A DNA stretch of 64,000 nucleotides. It comes from Fimbriimonadia bacterium (GTDB lineage: Bacteria > Armatimonadota > Fimbriimonadia > Fimbriimonadales > GBS-DC). The position numbers and the translations under genes are program-made. Under the pieces are notes generated by a model. It saw only the letters and a program-made list of their open reading frames with translations, was not told the origin of the DNA and did no database searches. The stretch spans positions 124,001 through 188,000 of the forward strand of contig JAHCHP010000003.1 of NCBI GenBank assembly GCA_026129765.1. The letters run 5' to 3'. Positions 61,465-64,000 of this stretch are shown one piece after another (position 1 is the first letter of the stretch; each line of letters starts with the position of its first letter).

Positions 61465-62100
61465 ATGGATAGGAATGTCGAATTGATTCGTATTACCGAA
61501 CGCCCGAAACCGCCCCGCCCGGAAGAGATTCCGCTTCGCTTCTCTGAGACCGCGGTTCAAGAACTGGACGCGCTGGTATCCCATTACCCAGACAAAAAGT
61601 CGGCGTTACTGCCCGCGCTCTGGCTGGCTCAGCGCGAGTATGGCGGCGTGTTGACCCCCGAAGCGATTGCGGAGGTCGCATTGAGATTGGAGCGATCTTA
61701 TGCGGAAGTGGAGGGCGTAGCCACCTTCTATACAATGTATAACAAGCAGCAGATGGGTAAATTTATGCTGGAGGTCTGCACGAATCTGAGCTGTATGTTG
61801 TGCGGAAGTTACCGGCTGTTGGAATATCTGGAAGAGAAGTTAGGCATTCGTTTGGGCGAAACCACACCGGACGGACTATTCACTTTGACAGAAGTAGAAT
61901 GTTTGAATAACTGTGGGGATGCGCCCGTCATGCAGGTGGGCGATGTTTATTGCCGCAAGATGAGCGTTGAGAAGATGGACGCGCTCATCGACCAATTGCG
62001 CGGCAGCGACGAACATAGTGTCACGCGCTTGGCGGATGCGATTGTCAACATTCAGCTAAGCGCGGCGGATAAAGCTCGAATCGCTTCCGAACACGAGTGA
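61465..62100 (+). CDS. nuoE: NuoE-like [2Fe-2S] ferredoxin subunit
   Basis: 211 residues of the thioredoxin-like [2Fe-2S] family (NADH:quinone oxidoreductase 24 kDa subunit and its relatives). The four cluster ligands are Cys105, Cys110 (CTNLSC), Cys146 and Cys150 (CLNNC). The N-terminal helical part (FSETAVQELDALVSHYPDKKSALLPALWLAQREYGG, in pieces) matches the family. No nuoF, nuoG or other complex I gene is in the window, so it could serve complex I from a distance or a soluble NAD-linked hydrogenase or formate dehydrogenase. Its stop overlaps the start of the methyltransferase gene by 4 bases. Confidence 0.9.
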   Translation: MDRNVELIRITERPKPPRPEEIPLRFSETAVQELDALVSHYPDKKSALLPALWLAQREYGGVLTPEAIAEVALRLERSYAEVEGVATFYTMYNKQQMGKFMLEVCTNLSCMLCGSYRLLEYLEEKLGIRLGETTPDGLFTLTEVECLNNCGDAPVMQVGDVYCRKMSVEKMDALIDQLRGSDEHSVTRLADAIVNIQLSAADKARIASEHE

Positions 62101-62741
62101 ACCCTCTCGCGATGGTCGATTATTATCACGCTCCCCGAAACGATATGCTGCCCTTTGTGCCGCAGGGCGCGAAACGCATACTGGAGGTTGGCTGCGCGGC
62201 GGGCGAATTTGGCGCGCTGTTGAAACGCGAACGCAATGCGGAAGTGTGGGGCATTGAATTGAATGAAACAATGGCGCGCGAAGCGGCGCAAAAGCTGGAT
62301 CGCGTCTTAGTGGGCGACGCCTTGGAGCAGATGCAAGCGTTATCAGGACAGCGTTTTGATTGCGTGGTTTGCAACGATGTGCTGGAGCATCTCTCCGACC
62401 CATGGACGGTGTTGAGGACGATTCCGAACCTGTTATCCGACGGGGCGCGCGTGGTGGCTTCCCTGCCCAATTTTCGCTATGTTCATAACCTGTTCGATAT
62501 CGTTATCAAGGGAAATTTCGCATATACCGACTCGGGGATTTTGGACCGTACCCATCTCCGCTTTTTCACAAAGAAAAGTATTCAGCGTTTGTTTGAAGAA
62601 ACGGGCTATGAATTAGAGGTTCTGCAGGGCATCAACCCCACGATGTCGCGGAAATTCGCTTGGCTGAATCGTTTGCTGATGAATCGTTTGGAGGATACGC
62701 GCTGGCTGCAATATGCTTGTGTGGCGCAAGTCAAACCCTAA
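62097..62741 (+). CDS. Class I SAM-dependent methyltransferase
   Basis: 214 residues from the GTG at 62097, coupled to the nuoE-like gene. Motif I is ILEVGCAAGEFGALL (SAM binding), the acidic end of strand 2 is IELNETMA, and motif post-II FDCVVCNDVLEHLSDPW is the usual Methyltransf_11/23 stretch. The ending (LEVLQGINPTMSRKF, then LNRLLMNRLEDTRWL) is helical. Substrate is not identifiable; such enzymes often act on small molecules or glycan-linked lipids. The gene is followed by a terminator. Confidence 0.88.
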   Translation: MNPLAMVDYYHAPRNDMLPFVPQGAKRILEVGCAAGEFGALLKRERNAEVWGIELNETMAREAAQKLDRVLVGDALEQMQALSGQRFDCVVCNDVLEHLSDPWTVLRTIPNLLSDGARVVASLPNFRYVHNLFDIVIKGNFAYTDSGILDRTHLRFFTKKSIQRLFEETGYELEVLQGINPTMSRKFAWLNRLLMNRLEDTRWLQYACVAQVKP

Positions 62742-62747
62742 AAATGA

Positions 62748-62770
62748 AAAAGGGGGCTTTCGCCCCCGCT
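62748..62770. terminator. Bidirectional terminator after the methyltransferase gene
   Basis: A perfect GGGGGC-TTTC-GCCCCC hairpin with A5 on one side and T-rich sequence on the other, between the methyltransferase gene and the small minus-strand gene at 62774. Confidence 0.88.
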
Positions 62771-62773
62771 TTC

Positions 62774-62989
62774 TTAAGCCGCCTTCTGCTCGGAGAACTC
62801 CAACGAGTGAATCTCCACAATCCGATCTAAGCGGATTTCTTGCAGATCGGTGATCAAACAAATGCCATAGAGCGGCACAAACGAAACATCGGTGATAAAA
62901 ACCTGATTGGTCTGAACGTTTCCGTGCCGGTCTTTCCAAGCCACCTGACAGTTGCTGCCAACATACTGCTGCGCTTCTCTAAATTGCAT
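62774..62989 (-). CDS. Small protein of unknown function
   Basis: 71 residues. The start has a good ribosome site on the minus strand (GGAGGAACAGAAATG). The product is a mixed, mostly beta-strand protein with one possible Cys pair (NCQVAWKD and LYGICLITD) and a charged end (EFSEQKAA). I do not recognise it, and no domain or motif stands out. It is alone between the methyltransferase terminator and the debranching enzyme gene. Its own promoter could not be fixed; the 62990-63103 gap contains nothing else I recognise. Confidence 0.65.
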   Translation of the reverse strand: MQFREAQQYVGSNCQVAWKDRHGNVQTNQVFITDVSFVPLYGICLITDLQEIRLDRIVEIHSLEFSEQKAA

Positions 62990-63103
62990 TTCTGTTCCTC
63001 CCCAGAACGTGTTTAGAACCGGTTTTCAGGATTGAAAGTGGTTCCAAAAAGGTTATTCCGTCATGGCGTCGAATTGAACCCAAGAGAGGTACGGGTTTTT
63101 TCT

Positions 63104-64000
63104 ATGGACATCACTTTGAACGCATTGCAGTGCCAAAATTATGAAATCGCTTCTGAGCGTGAATGGCTGATCGCGAATGGTTTGGGCGGGTATGCTTCCT
63201 CCACCGTTTCAGGCGCGAACACAAGACGGTATCATGGGCTTCTGGTGGCTGCGTTGAGACCGCCGACCGACCGGTTCGTTTTGCTTTCCAAGGTGGAGGA
63301 ACGGGTCCAGATAGCGGATCGCGAATTTTTGCTCTCGACCAACCAATATGTCAATGCGGTTTTTCCTCAAGGCTATCTCCATTTAGAAAAATTTGATCTT
63401 TATCCCGTGCCGACTTTCGTCTATAATTTGTCGCATGAGGCGCGCATCACTAAGCGCGTGCTGATGCCGTATGGCGAAAATTCGGTCTATCTCCATTATC
63501 ATTTGGAGGGCAGCCGTCCCGTACAGCTCACGCTCAGCCCTTTGATCACCTTTAAGTTTTATCATCACGAAAGCAGCGCCAGCGCCGATTTTCCCCAAGC
63601 GGTTCATTTTGAGCCTCACCAAGTCCGGGTGATATACGAGGAACGCTATCCATCTATGCGCATGTTGTCGCCCGGCGGTTTCGCCCAGCCCTCTGGACAT
63701 TGGTACTATCGTTTTGAGCATCTACAAGAGCTGGCGCGCGGGTTGGATAGCCAAGAAGATCTCTATAACCCATGCCTATTCCATTTCTATTTGAAACCCG
63801 GCGAGAGCGCGACTCTGATAGCGACCCTGTCGGGAGGGGAACCGGAGTCTTGGGACGAGGCGTTTCGGCAGGTTCAGCAGCGACAAAGCGCGGTTTTGAG
63901 GCAGTCAGGCTTCCGTGACCCGATGCTGCAACTCTTGACCCTCTCGGCAGACACATTCCGCGTTCGCAACCATGAACGCTCCACGATTATCGCAGGCTAC
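63104..64000 (+). CDS. Glycogen debranching enzyme (amylo-1,6-glucosidase), 3'-partial
   Basis: The frame begins at the ATG at 63104 and is open to the last base of the window, so 299 residues are seen and the catalytic C-terminal domain is missing. The start matches the N-terminal domain of bacterial/archaeal amylo-alpha-1,6-glucosidases very well: EWLIANGLGGYASSTVSGA, NTRRYHGLLVAAL and PPTDRFVLLSKVEE, a beta-sandwich that binds the substrate. The last residues (RVRNHERSTIIAGY) lead into the (alpha/alpha) barrel with the active-site glutamates. It removes the 1,6-linked branch residues of glycogen-like polymers. AGAGAGG near 63084 is a plausible but distant ribosome site. Confidence 0.9.
   Translation, partial: MDITLNALQCQNYEIASEREWLIANGLGGYASSTVSGANTRRYHGLLVAALRPPTDRFVLLSKVEERVQIADREFLLSTNQYVNAVFPQGYLHLEKFDLYPVPTFVYNLSHEARITKRVLMPYGENSVYLHYHLEGSRPVQLTLSPLITFKFYHHESSASADFPQAVHFEPHQVRVIYEERYPSMRMLSPGGFAQPSGHWYYRFEHLQELARGLDSQEDLYNPCLFHFYLKPGESATLIATLSGGEPESWDEAFRQVQQRQSAVLRQSGFRDPMLQLLTLSADTFRVRNHERSTIIAGY

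Overview
The window looks like chromosome from a diderm, moderately GC-rich bacterium, most probably of the Armatimonadota (or a close relative). The grounds are three secreted DUF1559-type pseudopilin-like proteins (two with the methylation signature continuing into [14 protein letters not shown] and an H-x9-DG motif), PEP-CTERM proteins, C-terminal dockerin-like Ca-binding repeats, an outer-membrane DUF5916 barrel, RNase J, and a DarA-type c-di-AMP receptor. This assignment is inference from protein style, not from a marker gene. No rRNA, tRNA, CRISPR array or prophage was seen.

Layout. 1-6.2 kb: partial unknown gene, small membrane protein, ruvB, a PEP-CTERM protein behind two duplicated consensus promoters, and gyrB, which is split by a one-base frameshift. 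6.2-14.1 kb: TMTC-like TPR glycosyltransferase, dockerin-like propeller protein, tsaB, MerR regulator, and a GT4-GT2-TPR fusion. 14.2-20.7 kb: aquaporin, TlpA-like protein, repeat-rich gap, YncE/phosphoesterase protein, pseudopilin. 20.8-26.7 kb: HicB-like protein, saccharopine dehydrogenase family enzyme, XerD-type recombinase, and a large secreted subtilase with dockerin-like repeats. 27-33.6 kb: Fur-family regulator with a P1B-4 metal ATPase, then the ycf45-like ATPase, tmk, darA and holB. 33.7-45.1 kb: DUF5916 protein, atypical pseudopilin, RNase J, obg, TPR lipoprotein, and four poorly known proteins. 45.2-49.2 kb: a two-gene block (copper-radical-oxidase-like protein and PEP-CTERM protein) bounded by 76-bp direct repeats. 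49.3-64 kb: aldolase, degenerate DUF255 protein, MerR regulator, candidate small RNA, aspS, prfB with its programmed frameshift, nucleotidase C-domain protein, pseudopilin, ALDH, dockerin-like protein, ADH, NuoE-like protein, methyltransferase, small protein, and the start of a glycogen debranching enzyme.

How the genes fit together. Housekeeping genes for DNA, translation and RNA decay are interleaved with many secreted or cell-surface proteins, most of them single-gene units with their own strong sigma70-like promoters. Three secreted proteins end in the same dockerin-like module with a VLFNFG tail. Two carry PEP-CTERM tails. Dispersed small repeats (64-bp MITE-like copies, hairpin clusters, and a GC-rich family) sit in many of the intergenic gaps.

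The most striking spot is 45.2-49.2 kb. The copper-radical-oxidase gene has an intact-looking active site, a perfect consensus promoter, and a run of ten G residues between an upstream start codon and the main frame. One added or two lost G residues would fuse the two, as expected of a phase-variable gene. The whole block lies between 76-bp direct repeats, and the downstream copy supplies the last codons of the PEP-CTERM gene.
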